Assembly (NCBI GenBank): GCA_013365365.1 | Contig: JABVXU010000027.1 | Span: forward strand, 62,001 to 126,000 | DNA: 64,000 nucleotides | DNA from: Cruorifilaria tuberocauda | Lineage: Eukaryota; Nematoda; Chromadorea; Rhabditida; Onchocercidae | Direction: 5' to 3' | Shown: positions 39,801 to 54,046 of the stretch, piece by piece | Numbering within the stretch: position 1 is the stretch's first letter | Layout of the letters: the number at the start of each line of letters is the position of its first letter | Notes under the pieces: generated by a model | Seen by the model: only the letters and a program-made list of their open reading frames with translations | Told to the model about the DNA's origin: nothing | Database searches by the model: none | Made by a program: the position numbers and the translations under genes

Positions 39801-40915
39801 TTTTCATTTTTGCCAAAAAAACAAATGTGCTAAAAAGCTTACATTTAAATATCAATTTCCTGAACCACACAGGCAGTTTTTGCGATTTTAAGTGCCTGAA
39901 ATAGCAAATTAAAGGAAGCATTTTATCAATGATCTCTTCTTTACCCGCTTTTATCATCAATGTATTATTTGTTGATATCAGTAAAAGATAGACCACAAAT
40001 TATTTTTTAACTCTTCTTTCCCGCAGCCATGTCACAATGACATTGCCGAAAGTACGAACTGTCACATTTACATCCTTCAACAATTAGTCTAATTCAGTGA
40101 TGTTCATTAAACAGAAATTTCTTATCTTTCCTCAACGAAGTAATTTGACTTCGTCCTACTTTTCCCTTAACTAACTGGAGATTTCACCATACATATATGA
40201 AGTAAATTCAACTTTGATAACTATCCGACCGACTACAACCATATGATATTTAATCATCTCTTTGTCTTCCTTGTACAGTTTCATTAAAATTAGTACAATG
40301 AGGTTCAAAAACTTTAGATGAAAATCAATCAGCTAATGAAATAGTTTCTTAAAAACCAATTCAAACAAAGCAATCTGCCCGTAACTCTTCAAAAATATCA
40401 ATCACAAATTCACCAGAGGATAATCTCGAGATCATAAAAACAGCACTCATATCAAATATAAAAACTTTTATCGAGGAAATCGAAAGAATATAAAAAATAA
40501 AGAGAGTTGAAGCCGTTTCCTTATCATACTATCATTAGCAATAACTAATTCTAACTGATAACGCTTTTTCATAGCGAGACTGGAGCATTTACAGAATTTT
40601 ACGATATATTAGTTTGGTCGTACAGGTGTGACGGATAAGTGTTTGCAGTTGGGGACACGGGACAGGTAAGTGTTTGTAGTTGTGGACGTGGGAAAGGTAA
40701 ATCTTTGTAGGTTGGAAAGAGATGGATGTAACAAATAGTGGTGGTTATGAAAGCAGTTCATTATTTTTAAAATATTATCGATTCCTTACCATCAGCTTTG
40801 TATACCCAATATTTTTGGAGTTTTTTAATATTCTTTTAGAAAGTGTCCCTTTGGATTCTGGATTGCATGTTTTATCCGGAAACGGCCATAATCCGGTAGC
40901 AATTGTGTTTCGTTG
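36868..40915. other. 4 kb gene-poor region upstream of mig-2
   Basis: Very AT-rich, with many short open frames lacking domains or splice support. The mig-2 promoter should lie at the right end, where a 31 bp tandem repeat (40635-40720) is the only low-AT feature. An acceptor-like TTCTTTTAG ending about 40839 may mark the 5' end of the mig-2 mRNA. I see no supportable gene. Confidence 0.45.
40635..40720 (+). repeat. 31 bp tandem repeat, about 2.7 copies
   Basis: Diverged units start near 40636, 40667 and 40698, each beginning around GGTAAGTGTTTGTAGTT and going on through GGAC-type sequence. The second unit carries CAGGTAAGT, a perfect 5' splice-site consensus. It is purine-rich on the plus strand and stands out from its AT-rich surroundings. 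Confidence 0.75.
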
Positions 40916-42267
40916 ATGTCTGCGCCCTCACGCCAAATCAAATGTGTCGTAGTTGGTGATGGTACAGTGGGTAAAACATGCATGTTGATATCGTATACAA
41001 CCGATTCGTTTCCAGTGGAATATGTTCCCACTGTGTTAGCTTTCTCATGTGTATATTCATTTTGTCCATTGTACATTCTAAGAGATTTCATAACCTTTTT
41101 ATACCTATCATGCATGCTTTATGGGTTTCGCTGAGAGTAGTCGCGTTTCATAATTTTTTTTTGAAAAGAAATTCCTTCTGAGCACATGAAGCTTCTTGTA
41201 ATATCTGGATTGCTAGACGATTTTGTAAACTCATTATACATTTTAGTACAGAAAGGTGAACTGGGAAACCCCTTTAATTTGTTAACTCCAACAATGATTA
41301 TTCTGTCAATAAAGAAGTGATGAATAAAATTCAATTTAATTAGAAAGTATTATTACTATGAGCATACAGGCAATCGGTATTTACGTCATTTTTAAGGCAA
41401 ATAAGCTTTTTCAGATTCGATAACTTTTCGGCGCAGATGATAGTCGATGGACATCCTGTTAATTTAGGTTTATGGGATACCGCTGGACAAGTAATATATT
41501 CAATTATTTCTTTTATATTGCTTTTTAAAACGATTTTTATAAACTTGTGAACAAATCCAGAAGATAATAGTAATGCTTTCAGGAAGACTACGACCGTCTT
41601 CGACCGTTAAGCTATCCACAAACTGATGTCTTTGTGTTATGTTTCAGTATAGTTGCTCCGGTTTCCTTTGATAATGTGTTGACTAAGTGGATACCAGAAA
41701 TCCGACATAACTGCCCAGATGCACCTATTTTGTTGATAGGTTGACCTTCATTAAATTTTCTATTGAAATGTGAGCTCAAAAGGCATACCAAAGTGTTGTA
41801 CTAAATTTACACTTTTCTATATTCCTCAAAGGGAAACAAATTTAGTTTCCAGGTACAAAATTGGATTTGCGGGATGATCCGGAAACTCTACGGCAGCTAA
41901 ATACTGATGGCAAGCAGCCAGTCACCAAAAGCCAGGGTCAGAAAGTTGCAAAACGAATTAGAGCTGTCAAATATCTTGAGTGTAGTGCCTTGACCCAACA
42001 GGGTCTGAAAGCTGTGAGTTGATTATTATTTTTATTTCCATTGCCTTAGCAATTTTTGTATATACTCTAGGCTTCCAGAGTATAAATCAGTTCAGCTGCA
42101 TCCACTTGAAAAGAAAAATTATTTTATGGTGCATAAAATATAGAAGTAGTACTTTTAAAAACTGGTGATTCCATAGAAGTTAAATATTTCAGGTATTCGA
42201 AGAAGCAGTTCGAGCAGTTATAGCACCCAAACCAACTGGTAAAAATAAAAATTGTACGGTTCTTTAG
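40916..42267 (+). CDS. mig-2: Rac/Rho-family GTPase MIG-2
   Basis: Rac-like GTPase that directs actin-driven cell and axon migration with CED-10 and UNC-73 in C. elegans. Five exons in phase give 195 residues, the same length as C. elegans MIG-2: 40916-41034, 41415-41490, 41583-41739, 41853-42013, 42193-42267. The start [20 protein letters not shown] is the MIG-2-type N-terminus and separates it from CED-10. G1 GDGTVGKT, G3 WDTAGQED, G4 TKLDL and G5 SAL are present, as are the Rho signature [12 protein letters not shown] and a short insert-helix region. The C-terminus NKNCTVL is a CAAX box ending in Leu, predicting geranylgeranylation and membrane attachment. An upstream frame ends in TGA overlapping the ATG by one base (TGATG), probably chance. 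It is convergent with let-92. Confidence 0.95.
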
Positions 42268-44033
42268 TATTCTTTTTTTTCATTTCATATGATAGGCAAG
42301 TGCATTCATGAACATCGACTTGAAAACACAGTGCAGTTTTCATGATTTGTAGTTTCGAGTTCGGTGTGAGATTTCGTTAACCACTGGTAGGTTTCTTTTT
42401 TCATATGCCTTACCATTCATATTTTTCTCATTAGTCGTTTTAGTTATTTTGCTCTTCATAAGTTAGTTGACAAAAATATAGTTTTCTCCATATTAGGTTG
42501 GTAATTGTGAGAGATTTCTCGATGCTCTGTCTTCAATTGCATTTTTGATTTGCAAGACTTGAAGTCTTGCAGATCATTTTGATATTATTGAGCAAACCAT
42601 AGAAATCATCATATCAACCATAACTTTTTTAATTTACAAGGACTCCCCCATTTCAAATCAAATAAAGTTTTTCCTTTACCAATTGCATTTCCTCACTTGT
42701 GATTTTCACTGTTAGTATTTATTTAAACATGTTTCCCTTTCCTCGCAAGGTCACTTAGTGCAGTACGTTTTATATATTGATCATCTGTCATATACAACTT
42801 TTGATCTGTTTATTTTATCTCACCTCTTCCTTGTGCGCATTTTGAACGCCTTCATTTTGCGGGCGAATCGAATCGCATGGTAAATGATTAACTTTTAGCA
42901 GCGTTAATATTACTTTCCCAGAATTATCTGATCTTTGACTTTTTTATCGATGTCGCTGCAGTGATACTGCTTGCTACCAAATGCTGCCTTAAGTTCATAG
43001 TTGTGGATTAAACGGTTCTATGTAATTATGTTTAGTGTTCGGAAATTTCGGTTATACAATTTTTCGATACTTTATACTGCTAAAGCATTTCAAACACGAA
43101 ATATCACCCCGCTTAGAATATTGCTTTTTTGTTACATATGCCGCAGATCTTAAAAAATTAATTTGTTACTTCAATTAAATTAATTTGTTGCTCTTCACTT
43201 CCTTTCGTTTTCCATACTTTTATCTGATTTGTCATACTGTTAGCTTATCTTGTTGTTATAATTTGTTATAATAGAATTTCATTTCGTTCTTATAAGCAGT
43301 CTCGTTACTAATTACACTTAAGTACAGATTGCCGTTATTGATATTTCGATCGTATGCATGACATATTGTTTTATTTATTGATAATAAATATCGATTCTTC
43401 AGCTATTTATTGATATCTGATCGATTCTGCAGTTTTTCCGCAGAATAGTGGCTAGTTTTTCACTTGAATTATTTGAGCTGGTTCTTCGTGGTCTTCAAGA
43501 AATATAAACTTCTATCGTTTTCCTTTCAGCTAGCGACGAGATTTCCAATCTTAATTATTAATCTATTAATTTATTAATTCCTTGGGGATATTCCTATTCG
43601 GCGGTCGCAACAATTCATAAGGTCAAAATTTATCTGGAGGAAGAATTGCGGCACATGTGACACTTTGATTTATTTCATTGAATAAAAAATATACCCACAA
43701 GTACACGGATTACTGTTTGAAATAAGAAAGACATTTAAGTTAAGTTCATATGAGACAATCCATCATAAGCGGTTTTCACTGCAGTAACATCCCGTCAAAA
43801 ACTGAGGACTGTAAATTCAAAGACTAACTGCTTACTAGTTCGACAAACGCATTCACATTTGCTTTGAAGAAGAAACAGTCTTAAGTCAGCAATATCATCT
43901 TTTTTTCAAATCAAGGAGTAAGAAGAAACCGGAAGATTTCCTACTGCTGAGCAGAAACATTTTGTAAAAATTTTTCGTCTTAGATGAGAACAGATACAAC
44001 CGAAAAGCTCATACTGGAAGATTTTCCGATTAG
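42268..44033. other. 3' convergent spacer, mig-2 / let-92
   Basis: About 1.77 kb of AT-rich sequence between two convergent stops. It should hold the 3' UTRs of both genes. I see no coding exon or structured element that stands out. Confidence 0.45.
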
Positions 44034-45852
<1,819 letters not shown>

Positions 45853-48800
45853 ATCCTTTTTAGCCACCTAAGACAATAGGAAAGTGATAAAAAAAGAAGC
45901 GAAAAGAAATAAACGGCATATATAACGGTAATAACAATAACAGACGTTATAACCTTTTCAATCTCTATTTGGGATTAAATCCTTCTTACATACAATAACA
46001 ATGCACTAACAACAGTACGTACATCAATCGACAAACAATTCAATTTTTTAAAGTAATGAACGAATGCATATTTTCATTCTCATATTTCATCTGATTTTTT
46101 AAAAAGAACAGAAGAAACCGAAGCATATGAGAGATATGACGAAATTTCAAACAAAAATATGATGAAATATCGACGTCATCTGCTGTAATGATGAGGGAAC
46201 GTTCTGGATAGTGTGCCAAGAGAAAAGATGAAGTGTTCGGTGATAGAAAGGAATGTATATAATTCAAACATGAAAAGAATCGAGTATATTATACCATACT
46301 CCAAATACCAATATTGCCTTTGGTAACGAAAAGCATGTAGAACAGGAAGAGTGGCAACATTTTGAACCCAGACTTCTTATTTCCTTCCAAACGGAAACAG
46401 AAGTGGTCATTATGTTAATCAATTGATGGATCTACTAATACTCTGTCATTTTTCATGTTTATCATGTTTTGTCATGTTTACAAATGTTACTCAAAAATTT
46501 TCTTTTTCTCGAGAAAAAGGAAGAACGTTGGACGAGTAAACAATAACCAATATAACAACAAATATAGCAAGACGTTCTTTTCGGTAAAATTTACTCCAAA
46601 TTTATCTTAAGTCATAACTAATTTTAGTGCCATTACCTGGTCAACAATGTCATCACTGCTACTGTCTCAAACCTCAAACAGATAATAAAAAGAGTCTATA
46701 CCAAACCTTAATAAACATCATCAGTTGGATATACAAGTCTTGACAATCACGATCACGTATGATAGCATAGTGACCACAATCCTCCCGCCAATACAGGCAT
46801 CCGATGCCAATCGATCCTCTCACTCGCCTAATTATAGTGCTGCAACAGCTGGACGTTCGTTGTAGCACGTAGCCACAAATCTGATTTGCATAATCTGCCA
46901 ATATGACCTCTACGGACGTGCGTAACGCGTGCGTAACACGTGTGTTGGACGTGCATTGAAATGCATAAAGAAAAGGAGAAAGATTCTTTTAGTGATGAGA
47001 CGAGTCCGTGACTTTTTAGTGTTGAATGTGAATAATGTGAGTGCTACCTACTACGTTATACTTATTTACATTAGTGAGTGTTATTGAGGAAAGAATTTGC
47101 ATAGAATACGATTGCTTTCAATTCAATTAAAACACGCCGGAAAATGTTATGATAGGCACAATTTGATATCAAAGTGTTTGATTTGAAACGACTCCTCTTG
47201 AAGTAACTAATTCATTTGTAAATTTCTTTTACTCGCTGCAGTTGTTTGGTTATGAGATTTTTGTAGGAAATCCAAAAATTGAAAAGTGAGAAGGAGCACC
47301 GTAGAACAGTGGAACGAGTAGTTTGTAGACTATTACTAAATATTGCGTGTGACAAACCTGTTTTACAAAGCTCATGTGAGTGTAACTTCCTAAGACAATT
47401 GGAATTGTACGGAAGGAGTGATCGAGAAACTTATTTACCACTTTTCGTTGAATAAAAATGATTTTGAAAAGAAACTGAAGTTTTCTACTATGCATAGGAA
47501 TATTAGGAACCGATAAGTAACTATTTTCAGGAAGCTTAAGTATGTATTGCGCAGGATATTTTCGAGAAATTGGAGATAAAATGAAATTAGGACTTTAACC
47601 ACTTTAAATGAATAAAGAGTAAACAAAGAAAAATAACAAAATGCGTGAAAGAAACGTTTTATCACTAGCTCTCATAAATAATTTAAATTTTGATAGTATT
47701 TTCTGTTGAATTTGAACCAAATTTTTATTTGTTGCAAGAATTTAAGCAACAGCAGAAAGCAGAAAGCAAAAAAGCAGAAAGAAATGTACATTGAACTAAT
47801 GGGCAATAAGAAACTGCGATAAATATTAATTCTTTTCCGCACTGCCGAAGTAGACAGTTGAGATTGCTGTCTTGGTAGTATATGATATATTCAAAGAGTA
47901 CTTGAGTAAGTAACTAACTACATGAGATCTGAATGTTTTAGAACAAAAATGAGGAATTGCTGTTAGGTATTTATGTCATTCCCTTAAGTAAATGATATGA
48001 ATCATCCACTTTATCAGTTTTTTCTTTTTATTTGATAGAAATTTAATCAAGGAGATTAAGGAAGAAATGGAAACACATCTTTCCCTCTTCTAATTGCTTA
48101 TTATTATAACAATTAGTTGTTAAAAAAGTGCGAATTATCAGTTGTCATACCATTACTGGGACAAATTGCTTGGAAAGTATTTTAAACGATGTGAGCTTAT
48201 AATACGGATCTCATCCTGAAACTAGAAGAGTGTCGGAAACATTTATTTCGTTGTATTATTTATCTGCTTTACAGAAAATATAATTTAATTTTCATATTGG
48301 AAATAGCACATCTAAAGTGAAGTTAATTTAAAGCAAGACATGAACAGAAAGATTTATGAAGGAGTTTTCGGAAGCAATTTTTTTAGACTTTTTGGGAATC
48401 AACTTGTCTCATTGTTTCTTATCAATAACAATCTACTTTCGCGCTTTCATCAAATTTCTTTCATTTGAACAAAATATTTTACTCCATGAGTGTGCGAATA
48501 CAACAGTAACCTCTTGACAACAAGGTCATTATATTTTGGAATATTTGGATTTATATAGATTTCTGAATTAAGAAAATTAGAATTATATATTATGAAGAAA
48601 GCTAATTCTATAGTAATCTCCAAGTTGAGAAATACTGGCAAGAATAATCTCGATGATAGCTCGAAAATAGGTCAGCGGAAGATTAATGATAATGATTTCT
48701 CACCTTTGATCAGATTTCGTTTGTTCAGACATCATATTTTGTCCATATGTTTAGTAATTAATTCATTTCGATATTATTAATCCGATTGTTTTTAAACTTT

Positions 48801-49159
48801 ACTTAACTATTTGTTTGTTAGTTGTCTATTTGTTTTAACTCATAACTTACCAAGAAATGAGATCAACTAAATCTCAACTTTGATGGATACAATATTATCA
48901 AAGTTGCGATAAGATATTTTCATCCTTATTATTTTTATATTATTTGATTGTACAATAGGCTGTTTCATTATGCTTTTCTGTTTTACGAATCAAACTTTCT
49001 CTCTCTTACCACCCTTCTAAAACCGGATGAATTAGTTGAACTGAATTTCATGGAAAGTTTTCACGCGAGTAGTTACTTTGTAAAATTCCAAAATCTGACA
49101 ACATTAAATGAAACTATGAAATTGAAAAATAAAAAAATGAACAAAGGTGGTGCAGACAA
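45853..49159. promoter_or_regulatory. Divergent intergenic region, let-92 / rml-2
   Basis: 3.3 kb between divergent starts. Next to let-92, a less AT-rich stretch at about 46640-46960 has minus-strand donor-like sites (CCAGGTAATG near 46637, AAGGTTTGG near 46706). It could be non-coding first exons and promoter of let-92. It ends in a direct repeat of GTGCGTAAC (46919 and 46930). An open minus frame at 46674-46901 here has no recognisable domain. The rest is AT-rich and empty as far as I can tell. Confidence 0.4.
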
Positions 49160-51810
49160 ATGTCGTATCAACCAAGTTCAGCATTAATAACCGGTGGTTG
49201 TGGATTCGTTGGCTCTAATTTTATTAATTCGATGTTTCAAAAATGGCATACAACAAGGTTAGAAGAGAGAATCCAACAGAATAAGCAAATTGTTTCTTTA
49301 ATTTATTTTTCAATCAAATATAAGATTGATATAATAGTTATTATCGTTTTATTTGCTATTCCTATGGAAGTGCAAGTAGGAAAATAATTTCGAATCGGTA
49401 TATATTTAAATATTAAATGGATAGGATCCATATTTCCATAAAAATAGCTTTAGAGATTATGCATCACGCAAATAGAGAAATTATTTTAGATTTGTTAACA
49501 TCGATAAATTAACATTTGAAATTCGGGAAACAAATATTGCTGCTAAAGTTCGACAATCAAATCGTTACAAATTTTTTAAAGGAACCGTTCGGGATGTTGA
49601 CTTGCTGATTCGTTTACTCCGAGATTATCAGGTGACTGTATTTTGTTATAACAGTCCAACAGTTATTACATACTTTACCGTAACAAAATATCTAATCTGT
49701 TCCTCCACTATGCGATTTAAATAATTTTCTTTTTTTATAGCAAAGTATCACTCAATAATTTGAAATTAGTTCCATTTATACAATTAACAATATGCGCATT
49801 GAATAATTTTCGTGACAAATTACTATTCTATCATTTAGTACTATTATCTCAATGATAGTTACTGATATATATTTTAATCGACGGAGAAAATTAAATGATA
49901 TAAATTTCCCAGATTGATACGATCATACATTTTGCTGCAATGACAGATGTGGACGAGTCATACATCGATCGGATTGGTACCATTGAAGAGAATATCATGT
50001 CGATGACAGTGTTGTTGGAAGCGATTGCATTTAAATATAATGGTATAAAGCGATTTGTCCATATCAGTACTGGTTCGTTTATCAGTATAAAAAATATTTA
50101 ATATTTCAAATTAATTAAGAAAAAAAATTTTCTTCAAAATATTCATGTATATTAATACTATCTGTTACAGATGAATCTATCAGCTGATATCTGTGAAGTG
50201 CAATATCAGCTGATCGTGTGTGTATGCTGATCATAGTTGATGCTTTTAATATTTAACACTCAAAATTGATATTCAAATATACTATTTTATCTATTTTCCA
50301 ATTTCATCTCTTATTTCATCATTTTTCAGTATAATTCAAATATTCATTCAAGTTTAAACTCTTAGTTATTCAATATGATTTTGTTAGTAAGTCAGTTATC
50401 ATTCTTTTACAGTTGTTTGTATTTATACCGAATATATCAGACTTATTAATTAATTCATTTCACAAGAATGATTACTTCTTGATCTACAAATGCTACAGCA
50501 AGCAGTTATGTAAAAGAAATTCATGTGAAAATATATCATATGATGATTTGAACTCATAAAGAGATATCGAAAAATTGCAAGTTCTTTGAATTGATTTTTT
50601 TGTTCAGATGAAGTTTACGGTGAAACAGAAGAAGGAAGTATGCTAAAAAGGGAATATTCATTGCTTAATCCAACAAATCCATATGCGGCTAGTAAGGCTT
50701 GTTGTGAAATGATTCTCAATGCTTATTGGGTTAAAATTTAATTTTATTAGTGAATGTTTAAAATGTATTACTCGTCTAATGTTATGATAAAACGATCAAA
50801 ATATATGCATTTTTTTCCAAATTTAGAAAATTATATTGATAGTTTTTATATTCTAGCATTCTTTCCGTTAAGAAAAATTTTTTCTTTCAAAAAATTAATG
50901 ACTCATAAAAAGAGAAAAATCTTTATAGCATTCTTATAAAATACCATTTGTAATGGTTCGAATGAACAATGTTTATGGACCAAATCAAACTCGAGCAAAA
51001 TTAATTCCAAAATTTATATCATTAGCTGTGGAAGGAAAATCATATCCATTGAGGGGTGATGGAATGCATACAAGGTTGAGATTTTTTTTTAAGAAATCAT
51101 TTTAAAAATTTAATTTTTTTGATCAAAGTATCACAACATATTATCATTATTGACTTAATTATTAATTTATAAAGATTTCCAATCTATCCGTTTATTTATT
51201 TCCTGTAATTGCTGAATAAATTCTAGGAGAGAAATTAGAATTTTCTGGAACTCATTTTTCTCAATAATCTTTCGGCAGATAACAATAATAAGCATTTTTA
51301 GGAGTTGGATCTATGTGGACGACTGTACCGATGCAATCAGACGTGTATGTGAAATAGGCAGAATCGGTGAAATTTATAATATTGGAACAGAATTCGAAAT
51401 TACCAATTATGACGTCACCATGCTGATTCATCAAACTGTTAATAAATTATTGAAACGGTTAAATTTTGCACTATCGAATCAATATATGCACTATACATAA
51501 TATACTTTCCCAACCTGGAAAGTTAGGAAAAGTAAATGATTCTTTCGTAATTTTGCTAATTCTACTAAGGTGTCGATGTAAATATGAAATGCTAAGATAT
51601 AAAAAGTTTAAATTTAAATAATTTTCCAGGAATAAAACTTTACCAAAATTTGAGCCTACAATAGATCGGCCGTATCATGATCGACGTTACTGTATCGATT
51701 TTGCAAAAATTTCTCGAGAATTAAATTGGAGAAGCATTACGTCATTCGAAGATGGTTTACAAAAAACTATAAAGCATTATCTCATCGAATATTGTAATAA
51801 AGAATACTAA
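49160..51810 (+). CDS. rml-2: NDP-glucose 4,6-dehydratase (rhamnose pathway, RML-2 / TGDS)
   Basis: Extended short-chain dehydrogenase that turns dTDP/UDP-glucose into the 4-keto-6-deoxy sugar, the second step toward nucleotide-rhamnose used for nematode surface glycans. Seven exons in phase give 334 residues: 49160-49257, 49490-49631, 49913-50072, 50608-50729, 50929-51074, 51302-51457, 51630-51810. The N-terminal Rossmann motif is TGGCGFVGSN. Conserved HFAAMTDVDES, HISTDEVYGE (active-site Thr/Asp/Glu), NPYAASKA (catalytic Tyr and Lys), NNVYGPNQ, WIYVDDC and GEIYNIGT follow, with RPYHDRRYCID near the end. Between the Rossmann loop and HFAAM the sequence is less conserved than usual. No signal peptide, so cytosolic. 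The donor after AYW and the acceptor TTTATAG before HSYKIPF were set by homology. Confidence 0.93.
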
Positions 51811-52898
51811 GAATCTTATCAAAGGATAATCGTTTTTTCTAACTGATATACAATAATATTCTTAATTTCGTTACCGATGGATATTCGGTAGAAAGTTAAA
51901 TTGTAAAACTAAAATGTGAGTTGAGAATTACTTTCCCAATTCATTTATCATTTATCATTTATTCCTATTTGTTTATAATAAAGTTTTAAACAAAACTACA
52001 AAGCAAAAAAGTGAAAAATGAAGCGAAAGAATAGAATGTCTTTAGAATTAAAATTTCATTTTTCGTTTCTCAGATTGTCCGCTATTTTTATTCCCGGAGG
52101 TTAAAGTATTGGCTATCCGGGATATTCGGACTCATGAGTTTTATTTCCGTTTTTACCTCGATATTTTGAAATAATACAGACAGTAATATCCAATTTAATT
52201 CCCGGAGCTATCTCATTGATATATCTTCCAAACCAGTCATTAATCAATCAACATTGATATGAACTGTAAAAGTTATAGTGATATTAAAAAATCCGACCAC
52301 ACATTGGAAAGTGGAAAAAAGTAAAACGAACAATTATATAAAAGTGATGAATAATCATTGGTGAATCATTGCTACGTTACGTTTTTTGACGTTAGTTTCC
52401 ATCTAATGAAATTTATGATCGATTCAATTATTTCGTTCATAATTTTTCTTTCCGTTTCTTTTCTTTTTCTCGTGAGATTTCCATAGCTTCGACGTCTGCA
52501 AAATTTATGCGTTAATTCTCACGCATCTATGAATCATTGATAACGTTGTTGCTCATTCAGAACCGGAAGAGAGAATGAATGTTTAGAGAGATGTAATAAA
52601 CTAAAGGGAGAGAAAGAGAGAAGAGAGATTTGGTAAGATAGGTAAATTAAATAAGTGAAATAGACAATCTTATTTGAGTCAAATTAATTACATTTGAATT
52701 GAATTATATTAATAAAATTTAATTCTGGCATATGAAAATTTATTATTAAAAAAATTTTGTTGAATATAGTTTAAGAGAGGGAAAAAAACCCCGTAGAAAA
52801 AGATTTCAAAGCTTACAAAAAGAAACGAAGAGAGAAAAAAGGAAGCGCGAAGAGAAGAATGGATTATTCGTTGTTTGAAAAGATATCCCGGGGGAAAT

Positions 52899-52938
<40 letters not shown>

Positions 52939-53313
52939 AAGTGTTGTTTTATAACATATCCTAAATAATCTATTCATATTTAAATTCTTCCAAAATTAAC
53001 AAATATTCCATCAATTTTTTGTGATGTTTCTCCTTTTCAACTGAAAAAGAATAAAAAGCAAAGATAAATTGCTTGCTTGCTTACATTTGCTAAATACTCA
53101 ATCAGTAAGGTAAAAATTTGTTTATACTTTAGAATGCAATAGGAGTCAAAAGCTTTTGAATTCACTCATAAATTTTAGTTATCATAGAAAATAAATTTTA
53201 ATCGAAATATTCGCATTCTGGGAAATTTATTATGCCATCCTTATAAATGTCCATTTTAAAATTTTCCCATTTTCAGTTGATATCTTATCAATTAATTTTC
53301 ACTCATAAATTTC
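51811..53313. other. Spacer between rml-2 and the secreted-protein gene
   Basis: 1.5 kb with no supported exon apart from promoter or UTR of the next gene. A (CT)17 run lies at 52903-52936. An acceptor-like CCATTTTCAG ends about 53277, 36 bp before the next start codon. Confidence 0.45.
52903..52936 (+). repeat. (CT)17 microsatellite
   Basis: Thirty-four bases of pure CT (GA on the other strand), about 380 bp upstream of the secreted cysteine-rich gene. Long CT/GA tracts can act as promoter elements in nematodes; that is a possibility only. Confidence 0.95.
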
Positions 53314-54046
53314 ATGCTATTACAATATTACCACTTGCTGATATTATCACTTTCGTTACTCGTAACAGTGAAATGTTGCTTACCAAAATGGCAGAGAAGT
53401 CATAAATTAAGTAAGTACGTTTGTAAAACTAATAGCTCATAATAAGGTTTCGTCTAATTTAATAATCTAATGGATAAATATTTAAAATTCACTGATCTTT
53501 ACATTTTGTATTGCGTTTCACCTCTTACGTATCATAAAACTTAGATTTCATTGGTTTAAAAAATCGTTTCAAAGTTGTTTTTTTTATTTAACCTTTCCTC
53601 AAGCATTTACTATTTCACAAAATTCGCCAAAATTTCATTCATCACTTTTACGCCGGAATATTTTTAACTTCTTCGCTAGCGGAATCAATTTAAATCGATC
53701 AATTCAATTAGTATTCCATTCTAATTTTCATTGATGAAAAAACAAATGGATATGATCAGTTTAAAATGCTTATGTTCAAGCGGTGACATGCAAAACAGCG
53801 CTCGATTGTCCTCAGAATGTACCAAATGTGTGTCGGAACGGAATTTGCATCGTTTACAGTGCTATAAATCATCCGAAAACTGGTAAAATTGAAAGTAATA
53901 TCTACATTGATAAATGATTTATTTCTTACTAAATTAAACTTTTTTACTGATAATTTGTTTCAGTAAAGAAGACCGAAAAATGTTCGACATTTCTCGATTG
54001 CTCACCGGGGTTGATATGTAGCAATGGACTATGTGTTAAGAGATAA
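53314..54046 (+). CDS. Small secreted cysteine-rich protein with two similar Cys motifs
   Basis: Not recognised as a named family. Three exons (53314-53410, 53781-53882, 53964-54046) with GT-AG borders join in phase to encode 93 residues. The N-terminus MLLQYYHLLILSLSLLVTVK is a clear signal peptide, with cleavage likely around residues 19-21. The mature part carries two related blocks: CKTALDCPQNVPNVCRNGIC and CSTFLDCSPGLICSNGLC. Both fit C-x5-C-x(5-7)-C-x4-C with a conserved DC and NG, so they probably arose by internal duplication and form disulfides. A further CC pair follows the signal peptide. The pattern recalls EB-type and other small nematode disulfide modules. Every exon is under 105 nt, so the gene is easily missed. 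A probable trans-splice acceptor lies at about 53277. The product is most likely exported; function unknown. Confidence 0.65.

Noticed and set aside
40722..40916. 64-codon frame ending with a TGA that overlaps the mig-2 ATG
   Set aside because: Looks like a coincidental upstream frame; an acceptor at about 40839 interrupts it and the product has no recognisable features.
46674..46901. 75-codon minus-strand frame upstream of let-92
   Set aside because: No domain; more likely non-coding first exon or promoter of let-92.
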